This document shows, piece by piece, positions 1-7,779 of a DNA stretch of 39,717 nucleotides (its first letter is position 1; each line of letters starts with the position of its first letter). A program made the translations under genes and the position numbers. The DNA is from Burkholderiaceae bacterium (GTDB lineage Bacteria; Pseudomonadota; Gammaproteobacteria; Burkholderiales; Burkholderiaceae), in assembly GCA_947449305.1 (NCBI GenBank), contig CANFRA010000012.1:1-39717 (forward strand), read 5' to 3'. Below the pieces are notes generated by a model. That model was given only the letters and a program-made list of their open reading frames with translations. It searched no databases and was not told the origin of the DNA.

Positions 1-2
1 TG

Positions 3-482
3 ATCCCACTGGCACTGATCTTGACTGGATCGCCTTTTTTGGTGGGGTATGCCAAACCCGTGCCGGTGAACTTTGGACGCTTACGCAACCCCAGAATCGA
101 CTCTATTTGGGTAGCCTTAGCTGGTCCAGTATCTAACTTTGTTCAGGCTCTCATCTGGGCGATATTACACATTAGCTTGTTGGGCTTTGGGATCGATGAA
201 AAATTTTTAATCTCCATGACACAAGCGGGAATTTTATGGAATCTGGGTTTATTGGTTTTTAACCTCTTCCCTCTCCCCCCGCTAGATGGTGGCCGCATTC
301 TATCGAGCTTGCTGCCAGCACGCCAATCGATTGCCTTGGGAAAACTCGAACCTTGGGGCTTTTTTATTGTCTTAGCTCTAGTTTTTACGGGCATCATCGG
401 CAGTCTTTGGATGGAGCCGCTGATGGCCCTCTTCAAATCAGTGATCTACGCTCTCACCCTCCCGCTACAAATGCTCTTCTAG
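3..482 (+). CDS. Site-2 protease family (M50) membrane metalloprotease, 5' part missing
   Basis: The reading frame is open to the left edge, so this is the C-terminal part of a gene that starts outside the window; the TTG at 21 is internal. The text FGR-x-RNPR about 20 residues in, followed by the AGPVSNF segment and then NLFPLPPLDGG, is the usual order of the short M50/SREBP site-2 protease family, in which the Asp of the LDGG motif is the third zinc ligand. The HExxH pair should lie upstream and cannot be seen. Hydrophobic helices surround both motifs, as expected for an intramembrane protease. The substrate is unknown; bacterial members of this short type often have no assigned role. Confidence 0.85.
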   Translation: MPLALILTGSPFLVGYAKPVPVNFGRLRNPRIDSIWVALAGPVSNFVQALIWAILHISLLGFGIDEKFLISMTQAGILWNLGLLVFNLFPLPPLDGGRILSSLLPARQSIALGKLEPWGFFIVLALVFTGIIGSLWMEPLMALFKSVIYALTLPLQMLF

Positions 483-579
483 CTTGGCTGCCAAACAAAA
501 GACCTTATTGTGGAGTATGCTAATTCTTAGTAAGCAGCGATTTAGTAACCCTTACATAACTATTCATTAGAGGTTTGAT

Positions 580-1032
580 ATGAGATTACAAAAGATTGTT
601 TTAGCAACTACTGCAACAGTTCTAACGATTGGCGCAGGCTTTGCCTTTGCTCAATTCCAAAAACCAGAAGATGCCATTAAGTATCGCCAGAGCGTATTTA
701 CCGTAATGGCAAACTCGTTCGGAAAAATTAACGCTGTTGTTAAAGGTGATGCGCCTTTCAACAAAGATGAAGTGGCGAAGAATGCCTCCATCGTTGCAAT
801 GATGTCTACCTTGCCATGGCAAGCATTTGGTCCTGGTACTGAAGGTGGAAAAGCCGAATCTGATATTTGGTCAAATAGCGCTAAATTCAAAGCTGCTTCA
901 GAGAGAATGCAATTAGCTGCAGTAGATCTAAATAAAGCCGCTCAATCAGGCGACTTAGATAGTATTAAGAAGGCCTTTGGTGCTACAGGAGCAAGTTGCA
1001 AGAATTGCCATGATGACTTTAGGAAGAAGTAA
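580..1032 (+). CDS. Cytochrome c' (class II c-type cytochrome), periplasmic
   Basis: The 150-residue product begins with a signal peptide (cleavage likely after AFA, residue 24). It ends with a single C-terminal heme motif CKNCH at residues 140-144, the arrangement of cytochrome c' / c556 proteins, which are four-helix bundles with pentacoordinate heme that bind NO and CO. The heme would be attached by the Ccm machinery encoded at 17.0-23.8 kb. A Shine-Dalgarno-like AGAGG lies about 7 bases before the ATG. The last 14 bases overlap the end of the convergent cytochrome b561 gene; cytochrome c' and b561 genes are often neighbours in proteobacteria. Family assignment is firm; a role in NO tolerance or electron transfer is inferred. 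Confidence 0.9.
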   Translation: MRLQKIVLATTATVLTIGAGFAFAQFQKPEDAIKYRQSVFTVMANSFGKINAVVKGDAPFNKDEVAKNASIVAMMSTLPWQAFGPGTEGGKAESDIWSNSAKFKAASERMQLAAVDLNKAAQSGDLDSIKKAFGATGASCKNCHDDFRKK

Positions 1033-1702
1033 TCAAGTAACCGACTACTACCGCAATTAGACTCAAGAGCACTAGAGCTATACCGCGTTGTAAGGCTCCA
1101 TCCTTGGATGCACGACCCAAGTCAGAAGGCAAATAATTTGCTTCCTCGCTTGGGTCAATTTCTTTATCGCCACTGATCATCGGCCCAATCAAATCTTCAC
1201 CCTTGAATTTCTTGTAATAGATGATGGCGGCAATATGAATGGTAATCAATGTGTAGATCACTACTTGATTGCCCTCATGAATCTCGGAGAAGATTGAGAC
1301 TACCCAGTTGGGTACATATTTTGCCATCGGCCCCTGGAAGGCAATCTCATCATCTACAAACAAGCCAGTCAAAACTTGCACACTCAGAACCAAAAGCAAG
1401 GCAAATACAGATACGGCACCTAGAGGGTTATGTCCTAAAACGCTCGGCGCTTTACCTTGAAGGTAATTGAGAATCTGTTCACGATTCGGAAAGAATGAGC
1501 TAAAACGTGCATGTGTCGAGCCTACAAAACCCCAAGTGATTCGGAAAATCAATAAGGTCAACACACTGTAACCAAAGTAGGCATGCCACTCCATTGCATT
1601 GCCGCCAATATTCACGCTGATGAAGCTGCCAATAATGCAGAGCACTAATAGCCAGTGAAAGATACGAATGGGCAAATCCCAGACACGAATGATTTTCTTC
1701 AT
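1019..1702 (-). CDS. Cytochrome b561-type di-heme membrane protein
   Basis: A 227-residue membrane protein starting MKKIIRVWDLPIRIFHW, the typical N-terminus of the bacterial b561 / Ni,Fe-hydrogenase b-subunit family. Probable heme-ligand histidines are H16 and H40 in the first two helices and two more in the segments SEIHEG and ITIHIAA. Four to five transmembrane helices are visible, with a last one at the C-terminus. It probably passes electrons between the quinone pool and a soluble c-type cytochrome; the obvious candidate is the cytochrome c' gene, which it meets tail to tail with a 14-base overlap. The physiological partner is inferred from neighbourhood only. Confidence 0.85.
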   Translation of the reverse strand: MKKIIRVWDLPIRIFHWLLVLCIIGSFISVNIGGNAMEWHAYFGYSVLTLLIFRITWGFVGSTHARFSSFFPNREQILNYLQGKAPSVLGHNPLGAVSVFALLLVLSVQVLTGLFVDDEIAFQGPMAKYVPNWVVSIFSEIHEGNQVVIYTLITIHIAAIIYYKKFKGEDLIGPMISGDKEIDPSEEANYLPSDLGRASKDGALQRGIALVLLSLIAVVVGYLITSS

Positions 1703-1731
1703 GTCTTAAGGATAAGGCAAAACAATAGTAT

Positions 1732-2673
1732 TTATTTGATCTGCGGCAAGTCTTTTTGAATAATTTTTAATCCTGCACGCAAGGCTTCTTGATAACGCTC
1801 ACGTTCTGCCTTAATCGTTTCAGCAGTCCAAGAAAAAAATCCTTCGCCAGTCTTCATACCAAACTTTCCGCTAGCTACTCGTTCGCTCACACACTTGGCA
1901 ATATTGGGTGAGTTATTCAAAGTAGGGTAAATCTTTGTGCCGCCAGCAGCATGGATCTCAAGCCCTGCATGATCCCGCTGCATAGCAGGTCCAGCTGCAA
2001 TATAGCGAAAGCCAAAGCCAAAGCGGACTGCCTTATCGATATCCTCAAGACTGCAGACGCCTTCATCAACCATTGAGAAAGCCTCGCGTGATAAAGCATG
2101 CTGCAAACGATTGGCTAAAAAACCGGGTAAATCTTTTTTTACTACCACCGGAACCATGCCGCACGCAGTCATCAACCTTGTCAAACTTTCACCTACCAAT
2201 GGAGATGTCTTTGCTCCATAAACTACTTCTACACAGGGTACTAAATGCGCTGGCATAAAGAAATGTAAACCGATCATCCGTGCAGCAGTTTTTAAACCTT
2301 CTGCAATTTCACTAATTGGAAAGCTAGTACTGTTACTAGCCAATACTGCTTCAGGCTTGGCATATTTTTCTAGCTTCGCAAACAGTTCTTGTTTGATGTC
2401 TAGACGCTCTGGTACACACTCAATCACCAGATCGATATCAGACCAATCTACCTCCTCAAGAGAACCTGCGACACTTAATAGGTGAATACGGTTTTCATAG
2501 CCAAGCTCAGTCATCGTGTTGCTAAAGTAATCTGGTAATAGGGCACGACGCTCCGTAGTCGGCTCCACTACTTGAACAGCACAACCACCTCGAGCACAGA
2601 CTGCAGCTACGTCCGCACCCATCGTGCCACCGCCGACGATCACTACCTTGGTTTCAGCTGGGGTAAACAACAT
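1732..2673 (-). CDS. 3-hydroxyacyl-CoA dehydrogenase-like NAD-dependent dehydrogenase
   Basis: The 313-residue protein has an N-terminal Rossmann fold with GGGTMGADVA, the segment VIECVPERLDIKQELF, then SNSTSFPISEIA and the catalytic His region GLHFFMPAHLVP. The C-terminal helical domain follows (KDLPGFLANRLQHAL). These are marks of the 3-hydroxyacyl-CoA dehydrogenase superfamily, and the single-domain length fits 3-hydroxybutyryl-CoA, L-carnitine or L-gulonate dehydrogenases. Where many family members read HFFNP this protein has HFFMP, so the exact substrate should not be assumed. A TAGGAGA ribosome-binding site precedes the ATG. It is divergent from the 2-hydroxyacid dehydrogenase gene at 2758 and may share a regulatory region with it. 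Confidence 0.8.
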   Translation of the reverse strand: MLFTPAETKVVIVGGGTMGADVAAVCARGGCAVQVVEPTTERRALLPDYFSNTMTELGYENRIHLLSVAGSLEEVDWSDIDLVIECVPERLDIKQELFAKLEKYAKPEAVLASNSTSFPISEIAEGLKTAARMIGLHFFMPAHLVPCVEVVYGAKTSPLVGESLTRLMTACGMVPVVVKKDLPGFLANRLQHALSREAFSMVDEGVCSLEDIDKAVRFGFGFRYIAAGPAMQRDHAGLEIHAAGGTKIYPTLNNSPNIAKCVSERVASGKFGMKTGEGFFSWTAETIKAERERYQEALRAGLKIIQKDLPQIK

Positions 2674-2757
2674 TACATATTCTCCTAAAGGGGCAGACTT
2701 TTACCTAAAAATCCACATACAATGGGGGTCATTATTCAATAAAAAACATAGTGAGAC

Positions 2758-3687
2758 ATGATTCCCGTCAATTCGGTGCTGCAGGTCGGCCATTTCCCTG
2801 AATTAATGCAGGCAGAAATCGATCGTCGCTTTACCCCCACACACCATCTAGATCCTCAAGCTCCTCCGCCTGCCGGTCAGTTTGAGGCTATCTTGCTGCG
2901 CTCTAATACCAAGCTGCCTGAGGCCCTAATTCAGCAAATTCCCAGCATTCGGATGGTTGCCACTTGTGGGGTTGGCTATGACAACCTGCCTCTGGCTTAC
3001 CTTAAAGAGCACGGCATTAAGGCCAGTAACACCCCAGGCGTCCTCAATGATGCTGTTTGTGAACTAGCTATAGGCATGATGCTGGGGCTTCTTCGCCGCA
3101 TTCCTGAATCCGAAGCCTTTGTCAAAAGCGGCGACTGGTCCAAAGCCCCCTTTAAGTTAGCGACCACTCTGGCTGGAAAGACTGTGGGTATTGTGGGCAT
3201 GGGGCGTATTGGCCAAGATTTAGCCAAACGACTAGAGCCTTTTAAGGTTGAAATTGCCTACAGTGGTCCCAGCCCCAAGCAGGTAGCCTACACCTACTAT
3301 CCTAATATCCTAGATTTAGCCCAAAACAGTGATGTGCTCTTCTTAGCCTGCCCAGCCACCCCCGATACGGACAAAATCGTGAATGCTCAGGTTTTAGATG
3401 CAATGGGTCCAACTGCCTTTTTAATCAACATAGCCCGTGGCAGCGTAGTAGATGAAGAGGCTCTTTTATATGCACTGCAACATAAAAAGATTGCTGGTGC
3501 TGCCCTGGATGTTTTTGAGAATGAGCCCAACCCCAATAAGGGCTTCTTAAGCCTTGATAATGTTTTACTCACACCGCATATCGGTAGCGCCACCACAGAA
3601 ACACGGATAGCAATGACCAATTTAGCTGTAGATAATTTAGAAGCTTTTTTTGCAAAACAACCACTTCCATCAGAAGTGTCTATTTAA
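2758..3687 (+). CDS. D-2-hydroxyacid dehydrogenase (glyoxylate/hydroxypyruvate reductase type)
   Basis: A 309-residue D-isomer 2-hydroxyacid dehydrogenase. The cofactor-binding motif VGIVGMGRIGQDLA begins near residue 143. Catalytic residues are R227 (INIARGSVVDE), the Glu of DVFENEP and H274 (LTPHIGSAT). After the second beta strand the sequence reads AYSGPSPKQ rather than carrying the acidic residue that selects NAD, which suggests NADPH preference, as in hydroxypyruvate reductases (inference). It is the first gene of a plus-strand run; a DHDPS-family lyase starts 12 bases after its stop. The likely job is reduction of a 2-keto acid or glyoxylate produced in the same pathway. Confidence 0.85.
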   Translation: MIPVNSVLQVGHFPELMQAEIDRRFTPTHHLDPQAPPPAGQFEAILLRSNTKLPEALIQQIPSIRMVATCGVGYDNLPLAYLKEHGIKASNTPGVLNDAVCELAIGMMLGLLRRIPESEAFVKSGDWSKAPFKLATTLAGKTVGIVGMGRIGQDLAKRLEPFKVEIAYSGPSPKQVAYTYYPNILDLAQNSDVLFLACPATPDTDKIVNAQVLDAMGPTAFLINIARGSVVDEEALLYALQHKKIAGAALDVFENEPNPNKGFLSLDNVLLTPHIGSATTETRIAMTNLAVDNLEAFFAKQPLPSEVSI

Positions 3688-3699
3688 AACGGAGTCAGC

Positions 3700-4626
3700 A
3701 TGACCATTTCTTTAATTCCATCCACACTGCCTGCAGTGTTATCTCCTGTATTAACCCCATTTAAAGCAGATAGCACTCCAGACGCACAAAAATTACTCAA
3801 GCAATGCAAATGGCTATCAGCAAACGGCGTTGGTCAGGCGATCTTTGGTACAAACTCCGAAGCAAATTCGATGTCTGCAACACAAAAAATGAATACGCTC
3901 ACCGCACTGATTGAGGGCGGTTTAAACCCAGAGCATATGATGCCGGGCACTGGCTCGACTTCTGTCGAGAGTACTTATCGGATGACTGCCCATGCCCTAA
4001 GCCACAAATGTGCAGGCGTATTGATGTTGCCACCCTTCTACTACAAAGATGTTACTGATGATGGTCTGTTTGCTTACTTCTCTGAAGTGATTCAAAGAAT
4101 GGGCAATTCAGCATTGCAAATTTATATTTACAACATACCGCCTGTCACCAAAATCAATTTAAGCCTTTCATTGCTAGAGCGTTTGATTAAAGAGTATCCA
4201 AAAACTGTCGTTGGCATGAAAGATAGTTCTGGCGATTGGGAATATACAGAATCTGTAATTAAGTTATTAGCCCCCTCAGGCTTCCGCGTATATGCTGGTA
4301 GCGAAACATTCCTCATGCGTACCTTACGTGCTGGTGGCGTTGGCTGTATTTCTGCTACTGCAAACGTTAATCCAAAAGCAATTGCTGATGTAGCGGCGCA
4401 CTGGAGAGAATCTAATGCCGATGAACGCCAAGCAGATTTAGATAAAGTACGTGCTGTTTTTGCTCACTATCAAATGATTGCTGGGATGAAAACTGCCGTT
4501 GCTCATTTCAGTAAAGATCCAGAGTGGTTAAGAGTACGCCCACCACTCATGCAATTGAGTGCTGACCAGCAAGCTAAATTATTAAGTGAGCTCAAAGCAA
4601 TTAATTTCAGCATGCCAGGTCTTTAA
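3700..4626 (+). CDS. Dihydrodipicolinate synthase / N-acetylneuraminate lyase family protein
   Basis: The 308-residue TIM-barrel lyase shows the Schiff-base lysine K174 in VGMKDSSGDW and the catalytic tyrosine Y144 in IYNIPP. The substrate loop GTNSEANS replaces the GTTGE of true DapA, so lysine biosynthesis is unlikely. The family includes 4-hydroxy-2-oxoglutarate aldolases, sialate lyase and 5-dehydro-4-deoxyglucarate dehydratase, all acting on 2-keto acids. It sits between a 2-hydroxyacid dehydrogenase and a TRAP-TAXI transporter, which points to catabolism of an imported organic or sugar acid. The start is supported by a CGGAG Shine-Dalgarno. The exact reaction cannot be read from the sequence. 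Confidence 0.85.
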   Translation: MTISLIPSTLPAVLSPVLTPFKADSTPDAQKLLKQCKWLSANGVGQAIFGTNSEANSMSATQKMNTLTALIEGGLNPEHMMPGTGSTSVESTYRMTAHALSHKCAGVLMLPPFYYKDVTDDGLFAYFSEVIQRMGNSALQIYIYNIPPVTKINLSLSLLERLIKEYPKTVVGMKDSSGDWEYTESVIKLLAPSGFRVYAGSETFLMRTLRAGGVGCISATANVNPKAIADVAAHWRESNADERQADLDKVRAVFAHYQMIAGMKTAVAHFSKDPEWLRVRPPLMQLSADQQAKLLSELKAINFSMPGL

Positions 4627-4658
4627 TTCAATTCATTGCAACATTATCAGGAGACAAA

Positions 4659-5609
4659 ATGAAACTACTTAAAATCATTGTGCTTTCTTTCAGCGTCTTG
4701 TGGGCAAGCGCACAAGCACAGAATATTTCTATTGCAACTGGTGGCACTGGAGGCGTTTATTACCCAATGGGTGGCGGTCTTGCTGCCATGCTATCTAGCA
4801 AAGTACCGGGTATGTCAGCAACTGCTGAGGTCACTGGTGGTTCTGTAGATAACTTAAAGCTAGTAGGTACTGGCAAACCTTATGTTGCCTTCTCAATGGC
4901 TGATGCCGCTAAAGATGCCTTAGTTGGTGACGATAAATTTAAAGATAAGCCAGTCGATTTAAGAACCCTGCTAATACTGTATCCAAATCTCATGCACGTC
5001 GCTACCGTTGAATCAACCGGCATTAAAACAATGAAGGATTTAAAAGGTAAACGTGTCAGTACAGGTGCGCCAGGAAGTGCTACTGAAGTGATGGCATTTC
5101 GCTTACTAGAGGCTGCAGGCTTAGATAAAGATAAAGACGTCAAGCGTGAGCGCTTGAGCGTTGCAGAATCTGTCAATGCAGTAAAGGATCGCAAGATTGA
5201 TGCTTTCTTCTGGGTAGGTGGTTTGCCAACTGCAGCTGTGACTGATCTTGCAAATAGCCCTGGCATGAAAATCGTGATGATCGATACTGCTGCTGAAGTT
5301 CCTGCTATGAATAAAAAATATGGCAACCTTTACTTCCCGACTGTAATTACTAAGCAAACTTATAGTGGTATGGCGAAAGATAACAATGTTGCAGCCGTTG
5401 CAAACCTACTCGTTGTTAACTCTTCTATGCCTGATGCTGAGGCATACAAAATCGTCAAGGCTATTTTTGATAATCAACTTGAACTAGTCCGCTCACATGC
5501 TGAATTCAGAAATATCAAATTAGATGGTCAAAAAGCGAATGCAACGCCAGTTGCTTATCATCCTGGTGCTTTGAGATACTTCAAAGAAAAAGGTATCAAA
5601 GTTAATTAG
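4659..5609 (+). CDS. TAXI-family TRAP transporter solute-binding protein
   Basis: A 316-residue secreted receptor. The signal peptide ends near AQAQ, and the mature N-terminus reads ISIATGGTGGVYYPMGG, the signature of TAXI (TRAP-associated extracytoplasmic immunogenic) proteins. It captures a solute in the periplasm and hands it to the fused permease encoded 76 bases downstream. The only glutamate-binding precedent in the family is not enough to name its ligand; the enzymes upstream suggest a carboxylate. AGGAGA lies 6 bases before the ATG. A hairpin between this gene and the permease probably lets the receptor be made in excess. Confidence 0.9.
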   Translation: MKLLKIIVLSFSVLWASAQAQNISIATGGTGGVYYPMGGGLAAMLSSKVPGMSATAEVTGGSVDNLKLVGTGKPYVAFSMADAAKDALVGDDKFKDKPVDLRTLLILYPNLMHVATVESTGIKTMKDLKGKRVSTGAPGSATEVMAFRLLEAAGLDKDKDVKRERLSVAESVNAVKDRKIDAFFWVGGLPTAAVTDLANSPGMKIVMIDTAAEVPAMNKKYGNLYFPTVITKQTYSGMAKDNNVAAVANLLVVNSSMPDAEAYKIVKAIFDNQLELVRSHAEFRNIKLDGQKANATPVAYHPGALRYFKEKGIKVN

Positions 5610-5617
5610 GCTACAGC

Positions 5618-5638
5618 GGGGTGAGTTAATCTCACCCC
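5618..5638 (+). promoter_or_regulatory. Intercistronic hairpin between TAXI receptor and TRAP permease
   Basis: An 8-bp perfect stem (GGGGTGAG / CTCACCCC) with a TTAAT loop, flanked by a further 3-bp CAG/CTG pairing, sits 8 bases after the TAXI stop. It is followed by TTCTGCTTT, a poor U-tract. It is therefore more likely an mRNA 3'-end stabiliser or leaky terminator than a full stop, giving more receptor than permease, as is known for binding-protein operons. The effect is inferred. Confidence 0.6.
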
Positions 5639-5685
5639 TTCTGCTTTAAGATGGCACATAAATATAAATATAGACAGGCTAGGCC

Positions 5686-7698
5686 ATGAATCAAAACGTG
5701 ATTGATAACGAAACCCAAGAAAAATTAGATGCCTTCATTAAGCAAGAGGAAGGCGACTCCAATGATTACAAAGGTCTTCTGGCCAAGTTCATTACCTTGG
5801 TAGCAGTCGGCATGTCTTTGTTTCATCTTTATGCGGCCTACTCCATTGTTCCAACACAGCAATTGCGTGTAATTCACGTTGCCTTAGTTTTGTTTTTAGT
5901 CTTTTTGAGCTTTCCTATTGCTGCTCGCTTTAAAAATAAGTTGATGTTTTGGGATGTTTTATTTGCTATTGGCTCAGTTGCGATTGCTTATTACATCCTG
6001 AGTGGTGGCGATGATTTTATGGATAGAAACACCGCGCCAAATCCTACTGATGTCATGGTTGGCATTGGTCTCATTCTACTCATCCTAGAGAGTGTTAGAA
6101 GAACCAACGGCATGGTCTTAGTAACCGTTACCGTTCTCTTTTTGCTTTACGCCTTCTTAGGCAACTACCTGCCTGCACCGTGGACTCATAAAGGCTATGA
6201 TCTCGATCGCCTGGTGGGTTATATGTATATGAGCCTCGAAGGCATTTACGGCACTGCAGTCGACGTCTCTGCAACCCTGATTATTCTATTCACCATCTTT
6301 GGCGCCTTCTTGCAATTTACTGGCGCTGGTAAGTTCTTTATCGACTTCTCCTTTGCTGCAATGGGCGGCAAATCCTCAGGGGTTGGCAGAACTATTGTGT
6401 TGTCGTCATTCTTAATGGGGGGCCCATCAGGGTCTGGTGTCGCAACTACCGTTACCGTAGGCTCAGTTGCCGCACCCATGCTCGATAAGGTTGGCTATGA
6501 AAAGAATGCTGCTGGTGGTCTCTTAGCCGCCGGTGGTCTAGGTGCCATTATCTCGCCACCAGTTTTGGGTGCAGCTGCGTTCTTGATTGCAGACTTTCTC
6601 AAGATTTCTTATTTAGATGTGTTGCTCATGGCAACCATTCCAACCATTCTCTTCTACCTTGGTTTATTCGTAATGGTTGAGATTGATGTTCGTAAATATG
6701 GGATGAAAAATATTCATTTTGAAACAGCAGAAAGTGCTTGGTCACTAACGAAAAAATACTGGTTCCATTTCTTTTCCCTGATTTCCATTGTGGTATTCAT
6801 GATGTTTGGTTTCTCGCCGGTGATGTCGGTATTTTGGGCAACAGTAGTATCTGCCTTCTCCAGCATGTTGCGCGAAGATACTGCCATCATTCCGTGGGCC
6901 TGGTTTAAAGGTAAGGAGCCTATTCTTTCTGGGCTTTATAACTCTAATCTCACTAAAGCTCTAGCATCAGGATCCACTGGAGTATTGGCTATTGCAGCAA
7001 CCTGTGCGGGCGCTGGCTTAATTGTGGGTACCGTTACCCTAACTGGCCTTGGATTGAAATTTAGCTCTATTGTGATTCAGTATGCAGGTGGCTCGTTATT
7101 GCTCACCGCCATCTTCACTGCTTTAATTGTTTGGATTGTGGGTCTCGCTGTTCCAGTAACTGCGTCATACATTATTTGTGCTGTGATTGCAGCACCTGCA
7201 TTAATTAATTTAGATGTGCCGCCCTTTGCAGCACATATGTTTATTTTTTACTACGCGGTTCTCTCCGAGGTTTCCCCTCCAACAGCGCTCTCCCCCTTTG
7301 CGGCTGCGGCGATTTGTAAGGGCAACCCCTATAGGACAACTTTACAAACCTGGAAATATGTAGCGCCAGCAATTCTGGTGCCATTCATGTTTGTTCTAGA
7401 CAAGTCTGGAGTGAGCTTGCTCCTGATGGGCTCTAGCAGCGCCTTAGAACAAGCAGATTGGTCGCAAATTGCCTGGATCTCATTTACTGCAGTAGTTGGG
7501 ATCATCTGTTTGGCAGGCGGTCTACAAGGCTGGTTTATTGAAAAAACTAAGGTCTTTGAGCGCGTCATCATGATCGTCTCAGGAGTTGCTTTAGCTTATC
7601 CATCCAGTGAGGCTGATCTCATTGGATTTATTGGGTTTGGCTTAGTGCTCATTACCCAAACGATGACCCACTTAAAATTAAGTCGAAAGCCTTCCTAG
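5686..7698 (+). CDS. TRAP transporter permease, fused small (4TM) and large (12TM) subunits
   Basis: At 670 residues this is the fused DctQ-DctM type of TRAP permease that normally pairs with TAXI receptors. The N-terminal part holds about four helices after a soluble leader. The large subunit follows, with the Gly/Ser/Pro-rich loop FLMGGPSGSGVATTVTVGS near residues 244-262 and a second conserved loop EVSPPTALSPFAAAAICKG near 528-546. It is a sodium- or proton-driven secondary importer in the inner membrane. It follows the TAXI gene and the two catabolic enzyme genes on the same strand and ends at a strong bidirectional terminator. Confidence 0.92.
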   Translation: MNQNVIDNETQEKLDAFIKQEEGDSNDYKGLLAKFITLVAVGMSLFHLYAAYSIVPTQQLRVIHVALVLFLVFLSFPIAARFKNKLMFWDVLFAIGSVAIAYYILSGGDDFMDRNTAPNPTDVMVGIGLILLILESVRRTNGMVLVTVTVLFLLYAFLGNYLPAPWTHKGYDLDRLVGYMYMSLEGIYGTAVDVSATLIILFTIFGAFLQFTGAGKFFIDFSFAAMGGKSSGVGRTIVLSSFLMGGPSGSGVATTVTVGSVAAPMLDKVGYEKNAAGGLLAAGGLGAIISPPVLGAAAFLIADFLKISYLDVLLMATIPTILFYLGLFVMVEIDVRKYGMKNIHFETAESAWSLTKKYWFHFFSLISIVVFMMFGFSPVMSVFWATVVSAFSSMLREDTAIIPWAWFKGKEPILSGLYNSNLTKALASGSTGVLAIAATCAGAGLIVGTVTLTGLGLKFSSIVIQYAGGSLLLTAIFTALIVWIVGLAVPVTASYIICAVIAAPALINLDVPPFAAHMFIFYYAVLSEVSPPTALSPFAAAAICKGNPYRTTLQTWKYVAPAILVPFMFVLDKSGVSLLLMGSSSALEQADWSQIAWISFTAVVGIICLAGGLQGWFIEKTKVFERVIMIVSGVALAYPSSEADLIGFIGFGLVLITQTMTHLKLSRKPS

Positions 7699-7726
7699 CC
7701 AAAACATTAGTAGTATAGAGATGAAG

Positions 7727-7754
7727 AATCAGGCCCGCAAATGCGGGCCTGATT
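7727..7754. terminator. Bidirectional rho-independent terminator
   Basis: A 12-bp perfect GC-rich stem with an AAAT loop (AATCAGGCCCGC / GCGGGCCTGATT) followed by TTATTTA on the plus strand, and preceded by A-rich DNA that gives T residues on the minus strand. It lies between the convergent TRAP permease and enolase-superfamily genes and can serve both. Confidence 0.85.
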
Positions 7755-7779
7755 TATTTAATGCCGATGTATTGAGGGT

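Noticed and set aside
4880-5326. 148-codon open frame on the minus strand
   Set aside because: Antisense inside the TAXI receptor gene; Ser/Leu/Lys-rich product typical of a shadow frame.
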